A DNA stretch of 64,000 nt from Neonectria sp. B-13 (GCA_002682825.1 NOKP01000005.1:372001-436000), one strand, 5' to 3'; positions 22,525 to 33,482 are shown, numbered from the stretch's first letter. Notes: generated by a model not told the origin, from the sequence alone. Program-made: numbers and translations.

Positions 22525-23154
22525 CTATTCGGGTTTCCGATCGTGGCCAAAGTAGAAAGACCCCGCAAGCACGTCGCTGTTGATCTGCGGACCACGCCCA
22601 AGGTTGATGTTCTGGTTCCCATTCCCGGCATGGACTATCTGCGCGCCCAAAGCAGCGTTACGAAACGTCATGACTGGGCGAGGCCGTTCCTCAATTTGAG
22701 CTGCGCGTGCTTCCGCGACGAGGTCTTCAACCTGCGTCCTGGTCGCAGTCTCGACGGTGCGGTGGAAGGTCAAGACCTGCAGATCCGCCAGAATCCCCGC
22801 CATCAGGCTCTCGACCTTGTCGGCCTTGGGGATCGTCTGCAGCGCGCGGCGGTACTTGTCCATCTTGGACGACGTCGTCCGCGGGATCACGGCATGGAAG
22901 ATCTTGTCGAGGGCCGCGGCCTTTTCCGTGCAGGCTTCCAGCACCGACGCCGCGGCGCGGTTGGCTTCGGGCTCGTCGGTCAGGCCATCGAGCACGGCGT
23001 AGAGCGTGTCTCTCACGAGTGGGAGTCGCGCCGCTACGTCGCGGAAGGAAGACGGCAGGCCGGAGGCGCTGGAGTAGGCGTTGTACACTTTGAGGGTTGC
23101 GTCGACGATGGCGATGATGCCCGAGACAAGTCCTATCACTTCGCCGCCAGACAT
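22525..23154 (-). CDS. SesA-type effector with C-terminal amyloid-signalling-like motif (effector B)
   Basis: Intronless, 209 aa, ending 29 bp from the NLR stop in tail-to-tail orientation. The N-terminus is a textbook SesA domain: GLVSGIIAIVDATLKVYNAY (a hydrophobic first helix able to reach a membrane) and GLPSSFRDVAARLPLVRDTL. Residues about 176-203 carry GNGNQNINLGRGPQ and then AGSFYFG, a Gly/Asn/Gln motif with a terminal aromatic patch like fungal amyloid-signalling motifs. It matches effector A at NG-x-Q-x-I-x-LG-x-G but lacks the QP-x-H core that effector A shares with the NLR, so it may be a paralogue serving the same or another receptor. Confidence 0.78.
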   Translation of the reverse strand: MSGGEVIGLVSGIIAIVDATLKVYNAYSSASGLPSSFRDVAARLPLVRDTLYAVLDGLTDEPEANRAAASVLEACTEKAAALDKIFHAVIPRTTSSKMDKYRRALQTIPKADKVESLMAGILADLQVLTFHRTVETATRTQVEDLVAEARAAQIEERPRPVMTFRNAALGAQIVHAGNGNQNINLGRGPQINSDVLAGSFYFGHDRKPE

Positions 23155-23746
23155 GGTGGTTGACTTTGCAAGTTTCTCCGTTCAATTAGATCAGGCAGGT
23201 CGAGGCAAGTGAGCCGACTTTCCCGTTCACCATCATCATTGGGGCGCAGCTTTCCCACCTTGTCCACCTTTGCGCATAACGGCGACCAATCCGCAGTGGT
23301 AGATGTCACACGGAATTCGCCCAAGCCTCGTTTAATGCAACTGCAGTAGGACGCCTTACAGAAGCTGAAATGAATGTGCACCTAGGCGTTCTTTTGGCCC
23401 CCAAGCATAGCGAGGAACTGATCAGGAAATCAGGCTGCGCAAGATATGGTTTGCCAGGCGGATTGCGTGTCTGCAGTCGTGCTGCGGGGCTTATATTCGG
23501 CTCCAACTCCTTTTTTCTTTCTGCTCTCCCACATCGCTGTGGTCTTCTCTGCAAACCTGCCTTGCGAACTTCCTGCGCGTCCAAGAAGACTCACGGACGG
23601 CATTCTCTTTCACCAGAACAGCAACCGACAGTTTTCACCGACTGGACCCATTGATTAACTCCTCCTTGGCACACGGTTGATCTGTATTCTAGGACGTCAT
23701 TATCTCAACAGGATACTAGACCGGACGTTCTCGCAAAACCTTAGCC
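23155..23746. other. Divergent spacer
   Basis: About 590 bp between effector B (leftward) and the coiled-coil protein gene (rightward). No gene is supported and no clear promoter array is seen. Confidence 0.4.
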
Positions 23747-26443
23747 ATGCCGTTGATCAGGAAGCCAGCACGCAGTGCAACCGTTTCAGACGCTGGCTCT
23801 ACGCATCGTGAAAGGCCAACTATAAATGTATACACAACATACGTTGACGATGCCAACAGTAGCGAATCGAACACCGACGCGGCTTCGGACAAGGATGATT
23901 ATGACAGTCTTTCGCCTTCCGAACAAAGTGAGCCTTACGGGCCCTCAGCGAGACTGACGCCAAAACCACCACGGCGCCATCAACAGCATACCGCCAAGAA
24001 CCTCGCTGCCAAGAAAGCCCCGCCTGTGTCTCGACCGACTCCGCGCGGCGAAGCTCATGGGAATGCATCTTCACGCCGGCACAGCAGTCAGCAACAGGCA
24101 CCGCTGGCACCGCTAGCACCGCCCAACAATGTGAATCCCTACGCCTATCGCCCGTACGAGGCGGTTCCTCCGCATGGAAACCATATGGTTCCTTATTCAA
24201 ACACAATGAACATGCAACCGCCGCCACCGCCACCACCACCTCCACCGATGCAGAATGGATACCCCGGCTACTACGGAGCCTCGTTTCCGCCATCAAACCC
24301 ACAACAGCCCCAGCAACCCCAGCAGCCTCAGCAACCTCAGAATCCATACGCACACATGCCTTTCTCCATGGGACCCGATGGGTTGTACACTATGTACAAT
24401 GTGTACGACCCGGGTTCTAATCAGCCGGTACCTCCACCACCGAACAGGGCATATTCCGGACCTTCCAATGCATTGTACCAAGAACCCTCTAACGCTCTAT
24501 ACCATCCGGGCATCCAACCTCCTCCGCACCCACAGGTACACTTCGACGTACCACCGGACCATTCAACGGGCCATTCTGATGGAACGAACATGACACACGT
24601 CCTATCGGCGCCAGAAAGAAGCCAAGGGGACTCGGACACTACGTGGGAACTGGCGACAAGGCTTACCAAAATAGAAGCCGAGGCTAAGTCACGTAAGAAA
24701 TTCGAGGAGAGCATGAGACAGGAAATGGAATCATACAAATCATGGACGTCAAGGAACCAAAACGACCTCAGTAGAGAGATTGTAAGGGCTAGAAGGGAGA
24801 CCGCAGCGGCTGTAAAACAACGTCAAGAATTGGAACAGCAGTGGACGGAGCAACTGGACCGGTACATGGAAAGGGAGAGGGCTCTCATTAAAGTGGAACT
24901 GACAGAGAGATCCGTGGCAGAACAAGAAGCGAGAGAAGCAGAACAAGAGGCGGAACAATTAGAGAGAGAGGTGCGTGACAAGGAGGCCAGAAAGACTCTT
25001 CAGGACCAGCTCGAACTGCAAACCAAGAGAGCAACAGAGGCTGAAGAGGAACGCGCCTGGTTGACAGCCGAGATACGAGGTGTGCAAGCCGAGATGCAGA
25101 CCATAAAAACGGAGATGCAGACCACACAAGCCGAGATACAGACCATACAAGCGACGCAGATGGAAGAAGCCCAAAAGGCAGAAGCCAGGTTGGAGGAGAA
25201 AGCGGCCGAGAGTCCTCCGTCGCCGACTCTCCTTGACATCCGCCGCAACCGCACTCCTCGCGCACCAGTTAGGCCTTCGTGCGATGAACCACCGCCACCA
25301 GTACCAGACCCTCCTTCTATGGGTGTGCACCTCACCGACGACAGCGAGACCAGCGAGGCTAGCGAGGACAGCGAGATGGACAACGTCTCGGATGTCAGCA
25401 TCGAGGCGGATGATGGCGAAGAGCGCCGAATACTGCGGCTTTTGCGAGAAGAGATCGTGAAGCCGATTGTCTCTGCGATTTCTGGCTTGGAAAAAGGCTC
25501 GATGCTTGGCGGGATGCCGTATCAAGCGCCTCCCATGTTTGCGCCGTACTCTCCGTATCCGCAGTACCCGGAGAGAGGAGGCTCGAGGTATAGAGCCCCT
25601 TCTTCCTATACGGAGACGGAGTCGGATGATGATCGATCTATCGCATCTCGTCGTTACAGGAGATCGAGTCGGCGAAGCGAACATCACGGCCGACGTTTTC
25701 GGTCACGAGTTGTCGGTCCAGAGATAAGCCGCGAAGACGAGGCGAAGTCCCCCTCACCTGCTGCTCGGATCGAGAGAATTGAGGAGAGAACTGTCCGCGA
25801 AGAAGGGCCTGTGTCACCACCGACCCCGGCAGCGACAGTTATTAATCACTACGAACCTACGAAGCCTGTAGAGTCTACTCCGGTGATCAAGAATACGCCA
25901 GAGGGAATTTCACCGGACGGAGATGACAATGAGTTCACTTGGGTTGACTCTGACGTTACGGAACAAGCACCTGTCAGCAAAAAGGCAATAGTTCACAGCA
26001 GGGAAGCGGTTCAAGATTCTAGTGCAAACGAAAAGTCGGATCCGAGAGCGCAACCGCCAAAGATCGTCGTTCAACGTACGAACACCAAAGACGCAGTTGA
26101 AACACCACTAAAGAAGCCTCGCGGAACCCAACCAGACGAAGCGCTCATCCACCTCACCAAGGATGAGGACTTTGAGAACCATCGTCGCAGTCCCCAAGAC
26201 TTGGACCATCCTCGCAACACAGGGCGATACTTTAAGGCTGACTTTAGGGACCATATGGCTGTGCCCGATGTCTATCGCAGAGGGTTTGAAGTGCAAGGCA
26301 AGAGTGGGCGCCATGGGCACGGAAGAGTTCACTTACCGGCCATGCCGCATGTCTTTTATCCAATGCCGTATTTCCAGCCGACTTATGCGGGGATGCAGTC
26401 GCGCGGTCGGAGGCGGAGGGGAGGCGACGAAGATGTTGACTGA
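23747..26443 (+). CDS. Large disordered protein with central coiled coil
   Basis: An intronless 898-aa open frame. Residues 1-300 are low complexity (Ser/Asp-rich, a run of ten prolines, QPQQ-type repeats, Tyr/Pro-rich). About 300-465 form a long charged coiled coil with heptad-like units ending in repeated EMQT/EIQT segments. The rest is again disordered, with acidic, Arg-rich and RS-like stretches. The C-terminal 80 residues (GRYFKADFRDH, VYRRGFEVQGKSGRHGHG) look better conserved. No catalytic motif, membrane segment or signal peptide is visible. Function is unknown; a scaffold or RNA-associated role is possible but unproven. Confidence 0.7.
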   Translation: MPLIRKPARSATVSDAGSTHRERPTINVYTTYVDDANSSESNTDAASDKDDYDSLSPSEQSEPYGPSARLTPKPPRRHQQHTAKNLAAKKAPPVSRPTPRGEAHGNASSRRHSSQQQAPLAPLAPPNNVNPYAYRPYEAVPPHGNHMVPYSNTMNMQPPPPPPPPPPMQNGYPGYYGASFPPSNPQQPQQPQQPQQPQNPYAHMPFSMGPDGLYTMYNVYDPGSNQPVPPPPNRAYSGPSNALYQEPSNALYHPGIQPPPHPQVHFDVPPDHSTGHSDGTNMTHVLSAPERSQGDSDTTWELATRLTKIEAEAKSRKKFEESMRQEMESYKSWTSRNQNDLSREIVRARRETAAAVKQRQELEQQWTEQLDRYMERERALIKVELTERSVAEQEAREAEQEAEQLEREVRDKEARKTLQDQLELQTKRATEAEEERAWLTAEIRGVQAEMQTIKTEMQTTQAEIQTIQATQMEEAQKAEARLEEKAAESPPSPTLLDIRRNRTPRAPVRPSCDEPPPPVPDPPSMGVHLTDDSETSEASEDSEMDNVSDVSIEADDGEERRILRLLREEIVKPIVSAISGLEKGSMLGGMPYQAPPMFAPYSPYPQYPERGGSRYRAPSSYTETESDDDRSIASRRYRRSSRRSEHHGRRFRSRVVGPEISREDEAKSPSPAARIERIEERTVREEGPVSPPTPAATVINHYEPTKPVESTPVIKNTPEGISPDGDDNEFTWVDSDVTEQAPVSKKAIVHSREAVQDSSANEKSDPRAQPPKIVVQRTNTKDAVETPLKKPRGTQPDEALIHLTKDEDFENHRRSPQDLDHPRNTGRYFKADFRDHMAVPDVYRRGFEVQGKSGRHGHGRVHLPAMPHVFYPMPYFQPTYAGMQSRGRRRRGGDEDVD

Positions 26444-26557
26444 GGGACTCGGGAAGGGATATGAAGGGGAAATTATGTATGATGTAATGATTGATGAATA
26501 ATTAACAACATGTTCAAAGATACCTAACTGACTTCCGTTCAACATCATCCACAGTGA

Positions 26558-27963
26558 CTAACTAGGGGGCGAGAACCGTCTCTTCAACTGCCCCCAGCTA
26601 TGCTCATTATACAGCTCCTGGACCTTCTGACATGTCTTCAGCGACCAATCCGTAACACCCAGCATCAACGAACTCTCAAACATGAAAGCCATGCTACCGC
26701 TTCCGACCTTCTGCGGCGCCAAGTCCGCATTAGTCGCTTTATCGAACGTCTGCGCATCCGGGCCGTGAGCACCCATAACGTTGTGCAGCGACGCACCGCC
26801 AGGCTGGAACCCGCCCTTTCCCGCGGCTTTGGCATCGTAGTCGCCCGATATGAGGCCCATAAACTCCGACATGGTGTTGCGGTGGTACCACGGCGGACGG
26901 AACGTGTCTTCCGCGACCAGCCACCGCGGCGGGAAGATGACAAAGTCTGCAACGGCGGTGCCGGCGATGGGGCTCGGGGCTGTAAGCACAGTGAAGATGC
27001 TCGGGTCTGGGTGGTCGTAGCTGATGCTGCCGATGGTGTTGAACCGCCCCAGGTCGTACTTGTACGGGTAATAGTTGCCGTGCCACGCCACCACGTCAAA
27101 CGGGCTGTGGTTTTGCCTTGCGTCGAAGAGGCGGCTGCCGAACTTGGCTGTGATGCGCCAGTCTGACTGGTCGTCGTCGTAGAAGGCCACGGGAGCTTGG
27201 AAATCTCTTACGTTGGCCAGACAGTTGGATCCGATCGGTCCCAGCTCGGGAAGCTGGAAGTGGCCCTCGAAAAGCTCCAGGATGTACCCACGGCTCGGGC
27301 CTTGTAACAACTCAACTCTGTAGCGGATGCCCCGAGGAATCACAGCGATCTCTCCAGGGCGCATAAGCAGTCTCCCAAACTCGGTCCGGATGTCTAGTGC
27401 GCCCTGTTGGGCTACTATGAGAAAATCCCCATCGGCTGAGTAAAAGGCCTGGTGTGCGTCCATGCTCCGACCGGCGCCATACACATATATCGCCAGGCCG
27501 GACTTGACGGCCGGGTCACCAGCGCCCCCGATGAGTCGGAGCCCAGTTACGAAGTCTGCCTCGTCGTCGACATCAAAGGGATCCCAGCGCAGCTGATTCG
27601 GGATCTGCGTAAACCGCGGGACGCTGCCGCTCGAGGGAGAGTCACAGAGTTGTGTCTCGGACAGTTCAAACGGGCGATGTGCAGCGGCCGGTAGAATCCG
27701 GTACAGCCACGACTGGAGATTGGAGTGCCTCGGAGCGGTAAAGGCAGTGCCCGAGAACTTCTCCGCGTAGAGGCCGTATGGTGGCTTCTGAGGGGAGTTG
27801 GCGCCTATGGGGAGCGCTCCGGAAATGGCTTCGGTTCTGTGGATTGTCAGATTCGTTATTTTGGGAACAAAAACAGGACCTCAAGTGGCACGTACTCATG
27901 GTAGCAGCCAAAACCATTCTGGTATTGGTACTTTTCAGCGACTTGGAAGTCGGATGAAGGCAT
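26558..27963 (-). CDS. hmgA: Homogentisate 1,2-dioxygenase
   Basis: Exons 27963-27896 and 27836-26558 (59-bp intron) give 448 aa, normal for the family. The sequence opens with [15 protein letters not shown] and runs through [28 protein letters not shown], and the iron-site region [13 protein letters not shown] with [14 protein letters not shown]. All are hallmarks of homogentisate dioxygenase, which opens the homogentisate ring to maleylacetoacetate in phenylalanine, tyrosine and phenylacetate breakdown in the cytosol. It is divergent from a CYP504-class P450 that acts upstream in the phenylacetate route. The downstream pathway genes nearby are pseudogenes. Confidence 0.96.
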
Positions 27964-28438
27964 GGTTAATGCTGGTGACTGGGGTAATGGGAGAGAGTAT
28001 CAATAAGGGCGAGCAATGTGTCTAAGATCACTTCATCGGTAATAACAACGCAAAATTAGACGGTGTAATATGGAAATTCCTCTTGGATCAATTACCGCAT
28101 CTCGGTCTTATGAACGAACGGATTGTGTCTTATGATTTCATCTCGCAGCCATCAACGTTACATACACACCCTTCAACCGCATTCAGCATAGCGCTCATGG
28201 AATCGGCACGGAATCGGAATCCCACTGACGGAGTCGGATTCGGGAGCATCACGCCCAAGAAACTACTTGCGCAAAGTTACACCAGGGCATTTCCCCGCTT
28301 CATGCACTGTCGACGGCAGAGCCAATGGAAACGAGTCTGTTTCGAATGTGACCTCGTGTCACCAGCTTCAACGGCAGCATAAGATGCTCGAAGAATCCGC
28401 TTCTACAGCTTCCGTCACTCCTCACAGACAAGCCCATC
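27964..28438. promoter_or_regulatory. Divergent promoter of hmgA and the P450, with CGGAATCGG repeats
   Basis: A spacer of 475 bp between two genes of one pathway. It contains GGAATCGG (28199-28206), CGGAATCGG (28209-28217) and TCGGATTCGG (28234-28243) within 45 bp, an array of CGG half-sites suited to a zinc-cluster activator of the homogentisate pathway. Confidence 0.5.
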
Positions 28439-30155
28439 ATGTCTAACCAAATCATCTACGCCGCCGGTGTCGTGGTCATTTACTTGTTGATCAAGCTTCT
28501 CAACGCGACCAACTCGCCCAAGATCAAAGGCATCCCCGAGATCCCCGGCGTTCCCATCTTTGGAAACCTCTTGCAGCTGGGCACAGATCATGCCCGCGTC
28601 GCGCAGAAATGGGCGGCCAAGTACGGTCCTGTTTTTCAAACGCGCCTAGGCAATAGGGTATGTCTTTCCTGTAGTTCTTGACGTGATTAATTCATAGTCT
28701 GACAATACTGAAGCGCGTCGTCTACGTCAACTCGTACGATTCCGTCAAGCACATCTGGATCACCCATCAGTCTGCACTCATCTCTCGCCCCATGTTCCAC
28801 ACCTTTCACTCCGTCGTCTCCTCATCCCAAGGCTTCACCATTGGAACTTCGCCATGGGATGCGTCCTGCAAGGCTCGCCGCAAGGCTGCCGGCACTGCTC
28901 TCAACCGGCCCGCGGTGCAATCGTACATGCCCATCTTAGACCTAGAGTCCACGGTGAGCATCAAGGAAATGCTCCAAGATTGTCAAGGTGGTACCAAAGA
29001 CCTCGATCCATCCCCATACTTTGCTCGATTCGCTCTTAACACGTCCTTGACGCTTAACTACGGCTGCCGCATCCATGGAAATGTTGACGATGAGCTGCTT
29101 CACGAGATTACCCACGTGGAGCGCGAGGTCTCCAACTTCCGATCCACCAGCAACAATTGGCAAGACTACGTTCCTCTACTACGTCTTTGGGGCGCCCAGA
29201 ACTCTGCAGCGCAGGAATTCAGAGTTAGGCGTGACACGTACCTGACGAACCTGTTGAATGGCCTCAAGCAGCGCATCGCAGATGGAACAGACAAGCCGTG
29301 CATCACCGGAAATATCCTGAAGGATCCTGAAGCCAAACTGAACGAGGGTAAGATAGCCATCAGCCTGTCTTCTCCATTCAGACTAACTCAAGTAAACAGC
29401 CGAAATCAAGTCCATCTGCCTTACCATGGTCTCTGCCGGACTAGACACAGTTCCCGTCAACCTCGTCATGGGCTTGGCCTATCTTTCAAGCCCCGAGGGC
29501 CAAGCCGTGCAAGCCAAAGCCCTCAAAGCCATCGAGGAGACTTACCCAAATGGTGAGGCTTGGGAGAAGTGTCTTGTCGAAGAAAAAGTGCCCTTTGTCA
29601 CAGCCTTGGTCAAAGAAACACTTCGCTATTGGACTGTTATTCCTATTTGCCTTCCTCGTACCAGCATCAAGGATATTCCTTATGAAGGGGCTGTAATCCC
29701 AGCGGGCACAGACTTTTTCATGGTAAGCAGCACAATTTTGTTACTACATCTTGAATACCCAATCTGATTGATCTCTCTGTCAGAACGCCTACGCGGCAGA
29801 CTATGACAGTAAACGCTTCGACCAGCCCGACCAGTTCATCCCGGAACGCTTTCTCAACGACAAGGAAGGCGGCACACCCCATTACGCTTACGGTGCAGGA
29901 TCTCGCATGTGCGCTGGGTCTCATCTCGCCAACCGCGAGCTGTACACGGCGTACATCCGCCTGATTACAGCTTTTGAGATTCTCCCGGCCCGAGATGTAG
30001 CTGACCGGCCGGACATGGACGCCATCGAATGCAGCGCCAACCCGACGTCTTTGACTACGGATCCCAAACCTTTCAAGATTGGGCTGAAGGTGCGGACTGA
30101 GTCTAAGTTGAGGGATTGGATTGCGGCTTCCGAGGAGAGGACGGTAGATCTATAG
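28439..30155 (+). CDS. CYP504-type cytochrome P450, probable phenylacetate hydroxylase
   Basis: Exons 28439-28657, 28714-29347, 29400-29722 and 29784-30155 give 515 aa. An N-terminal membrane anchor (IIYAAGVVVIYLLIKLL) is followed by the Pro-rich hinge IPEIPGVPIFGN, ITHQSALISRPMFHTFHS, the I-helix AGLDTVP, the K-helix ETLR (ExxR), and the heme loop YGAGSRMCAGS. HVEREVSNFRSTSNNWQDYVPLL is characteristic of CYP504 enzymes such as PhacA, which hydroxylate phenylacetate on the ring at the ER on the way to homogentisate. Divergent pairing with hmgA fits. PhacA-like (2-hydroxylation) and PhacB-like activity cannot be separated with certainty. Confidence 0.88.
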
Positions 30156-30580
30156 AATGGAACGTGATGTACACAAGAGATAGGTAGAAGCAAAGTGCAA
30201 TTAGGCCTGAAATTGTTGTACTGGGGAGGTACAAGGTTGATTGAGATGCCATACAAAATCTAAGCCAAAATTAAAAATTCGTTTGCCAAGATTCTCTTCT
30301 ATCTTCTAATTGTATGACGAAGTGATTAGGTTGGTTAGAACTTCTTTCTGCTATGTTGACTCATGAACGACTCAATCTCGGGATGGCCCCAATGAGTGTG
30401 CCGTGACAAGTCACCGTCTCTCGGAGGCTGATTGAGATCAAATTGACGGACAGTCGGATCGGTGGTAACTAGAAACTGGGTATGCCTATCACAACTAAGA
30501 AATGATGAATGATCCTGAGACTAGGGTACGTTAAACACGGAATACCCAACGAGTCAACTTTACTGGCTCGCTATTGTTGA
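30156..30580. other. Spacer downstream of the P450
   Basis: No coding sequence seen; contains the 3' UTR of the P450 and then the decayed 3' end of the fumarylacetoacetase relic. Confidence 0.4.
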
Positions 30581-31905
30581 CTATTCGATCAAAATTGAAT
30601 ACAAAGCAACATCCTCTCTGGGACTCTTTTGACTTGGCAAGGCTTCGAGAATCTTGCCCCTGCATTCACCAAACCCGAGTCTACCTCTTGCATCATTCTT
30701 GCACCATCCTCGGATGACTACATCATCGCCATCCGCCAGAAAAGTCCTGCTTCCACCGTTGATCTCGACCTCTCTGGTTCCCCCTTCACTCAGCTCCAGG
30801 AGACTCTCTCTCGACCCTGAATCGGGACCACTGATTGTGCCTGAGCCTAAGAGATCGCCAACGTTCATAGGGTAACCTCCCACGGTGTGGTGAGCGATCA
30901 CCTAAGGAAACGACTAGAGCAGGTGTCGGGCGTTGGATCGTGTGATAATCGATGCCTCTTGAGATGCTTGAGCTGCATTAAGGGAATTGTCTAGTTCTTC
31001 GCCATGGAAGAAATGGGAATGGCATCACCAATGCAAGAGGAAGAAAGAAACTCATCCTGGATGCCAACTTCAATGTCAATGCTGAACGCTTCCCTCAATT
31101 TTGAGGCTTCAGATACGACTGCAGCTTCGTCTAATTCTCAATTCCTTCAGTGCGGAATGCCTCAAGCGCATCAGCAAGGACAACCCATGGGCTGACACTA
31201 GTTCCAAAGTTCTTCGAGTTGAAAAGTCCGAGGGGGACACATTTGGTTCCGGTGAGCCCAAGGTGTTGCCCTTGCAGATGAACGCGCCTAGCTCCAGTTC
31301 AATATCGAGCCGTTTGCTAGGGTGGTAGATGGGCGTCTTGTTCTCATCCAGGATTTGACCCCAAGGTCGTCGCACTGGCGTTCGCGAGACGACAACAGAC
31401 GAGGCACGGACGTGGTAGCCGACGGGAAGATGGGTATAATTCAGCTGAAAGGCGTTGGCAGCGCCGCGGAATAACACACCAACGTTGTAAGCGTGGTGCT
31501 TCCTAGCGTTAAAGCCGGTGTAGTCTCCAACTCGGAGGGGAAGATGCATCTGCACACGAGACAGCGGGATCAAGGCTTTGGTTCGCAGCTCGTGATTATC
31601 TCGGAGGCGGTCCGCAACCGGTGTGTCGCGAAGGAAAACCAGACGGAGGCAGTCGCGTACTTTGGCGTGCAGAGGTCGCCCAAGCTGAGCGAAGTCGTTG
31701 AGGGTTTCTTGGTGAAATGCCTCAAGGACGGGCAACAGATCTGGCAAATCTGAGAACCCTCCTCCGTGGGCGAAGACTTGAAGATCCAATGCATGGTCGC
31801 CAACCGCGACGGCGGGATGGCAGGCTAGGAGGTCTTGGTAGCTAATGATGCCAAAGGGGAAGTTGTTGAGAGAGAAATCTGTCCCAGGAGGGATTTCAAG
31901 AAAGA
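30581..31905 (-). pseudogene. fahA: Fumarylacetoacetase pseudogene
   Basis: Reading leftward, the N-terminal domain is recognisable (DFSLNNFPFGIISY, VAVGDHALDL), then MHLPLRVGDYTGF, YNVGVLFRG, NYTHLPVGYH, ASSVVVS-x-TPVRRPWGQ and LDIELELGAFICKGN. The MNDWSARD block is missing, and the sequence jumps out of frame to VPLGLFNSKNFGTSVSPWVV. Stops replace Gln at 31133-31131, Trp at 30916-30914 and Gln at 30904-30902, all TAG. The last part, VIAHHTVGGYPMNVGDLLG to GECRGKIL, is again intact in frame. The intact enzyme would cleave fumarylacetoacetate to fumarate and acetoacetate after HmgA and the isomerase. Several key sites are altered, so this copy cannot work. Confidence 0.9.
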
Positions 31906-31911
31906 ATAAAA

Positions 31912-32565
31912 ATCAACAAGCGTGTAGCTGAAGTTGGCCTCAACAACGAAGGAGTTTCGGTGACCTGCAGCGATGGGTTATCCTTTGCGGGCATCATTCT
32001 CGTTGGCGCAGATGGCGTGCACAGCCGCGTTAGAAACGCCATGTCTGACCTGGGCAACAAGCTTCAGCCAGGGTCCTTGATATGACAGAGCGAGAGCGAG
32101 TGTCCTTGTTACTATGGCTGCAGCTTCGGGATTGCTCAACATGTTACAGGATGGTCTCAGGCCAGCAAACATGGTGTTTGGAAGTTGGCGGTCTCAGCTT
32201 GTCGTCTCCGGACCAGAGGATAAAGTCTACTAGTTCATTCATGTTTGAGAAGCTACCCGAGACCAAGTACGGCAAAGACATCCCCAAGTATTCGCGACAA
32301 GACGAAGAGGAGTTTGTCAAGCGGAATTATGATGTGCCAATTACTTCCACAAGTCCATCATAACGTTGCTGATGATTCCTTTACTTGACAGCTGAACCCG
32401 ATCGGAGGTCAAGGCGCAAATGGAGCCATGGATTCCTGCGCTAAACTCTTGACCGCCATATTACGAACTAAGGACCGCCACGACGGCAGTTTGATCGGGC
32501 TGACTGATGACGACGTTGAAAACAATGTTGGAGACCTTTTTCGGTCGACCTGGTCTGTTCCAAGC
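31912..32565 (+). pseudogene. FAD-dependent aromatic monooxygenase relic
   Basis: Pieces of a PHBH-type flavin monooxygenase appear in order but in different frames: RVAEVGLNNEGVSVTCSDG and GIILVGADGVHSRVRNAM (the GADG motif), a middle piece QLVVSGPEDKVY followed by a TAG where Trp is expected (32231-32233), FEKLPETKYGKDIPKY, and LNPIGGQGANGAMDSCAKLL (the GD-like FAD-binding loop region). A TGA at 32083-32085 and several frameshifts break it; weak similarity may continue to about 32780. The N-terminal GxGxxG dinucleotide-binding part is absent. It is head-to-head with the fumarylacetoacetase relic. Confidence 0.8.
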
Positions 32566-33482
32566 TGAGTGCTCGGTTCTTAGTCTCGGGACAAGGCTCG
32601 CCACGTGCTTGACATGGGATGGGGCCATCGGTGTGGTAGGTACTGCCGCTAGCAATCTTTATTCGGGTTGTGATCTCCGTCGCTTGGGATACACTGGAAG
32701 TTCCCGGGCCATCAAGGCGGCGGTATCTATTGTTGACGGAGAGGCTCTTGTTGGGTCTGGTGCCACCTGGGCTGGGCTGTGGTACTGGTGAGAGGATAAG
32801 ATTGCTCACATCACGCGGTGAAAGCAGGAGGCCTAGACAAGTGGAGCGTCAGCTGAAAGTCGTCAAGACATAGTTGTGGAGTCGTGGACCCGAGAAAGAC
32901 TGAAAGGTGAAAGGTGACAGGCGCGGCTGGATGCCTCATTATTAAACTGATCCCCCGGACATGACTGCGCTAAGCAGCTAGATCCGGGGAACTCTCTGGG
33001 GGAGGCCGTGCCCTGTAATCCACCAATTGGACTCTGATGGTGGAGCTTAGGTCCTTCGTACTCCGTGTTTTACATGTCAGTTAGCTACATTGTACATTCC
33101 CTTGGCGTCGCTGGCTCTGATTTGTGGCCGTTCATTTGCCCGCTTGCTGCACAGGGAGCTATTGAACCATTGACCATTGAGGAGAGCGGGGAAGAAACCA
33201 ACCCAACATTTAGTTATAATCGCAGCCCCTGCTCCATCCACCGCAGCCTCGGTTCGCGATTCGACCGCATATAAGACCGCCTTGGCGAGGCGCACCCCGC
33301 ATGAACCCCAGCTGCCTCATGACTGGAGCGGCATGGGGAAGCCAATCAGGCCATATATTCGCTTGGGTCGTTGCGTCTTCGGAGTCGCGTGCGAAAAAAG
33401 TGTTAAAAAGGTCCCCGTCGCGCTCTCTGTCGATCAGTCTGAGAACTTACTTCCTCCTGTACACTTCGTACTCACCGTCGCA
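32566..33482. promoter_or_regulatory. Upstream region of sugar transporter with clustered CreA-type sites
   Basis: CCGGGG-type SYGGRG elements occur at 32953-32958 (reverse), 32984-32989 and 32996-33001 (CTGGGG); the first two form an inverted pair. A TATAAG at 33270-33275 lies about 210 bp before the transporter ATG. SYGGRG is the consensus for the carbon-catabolite repressor CreA. No gene is seen here apart from the tail of the monooxygenase relic. Confidence 0.4.

Noticed and set aside
22543..23163. 206-codon open frame antisense to effector B
   Set aside because: It is an Arg-rich mirror of the SesA gene, which has clear domain patterns on the minus strand.
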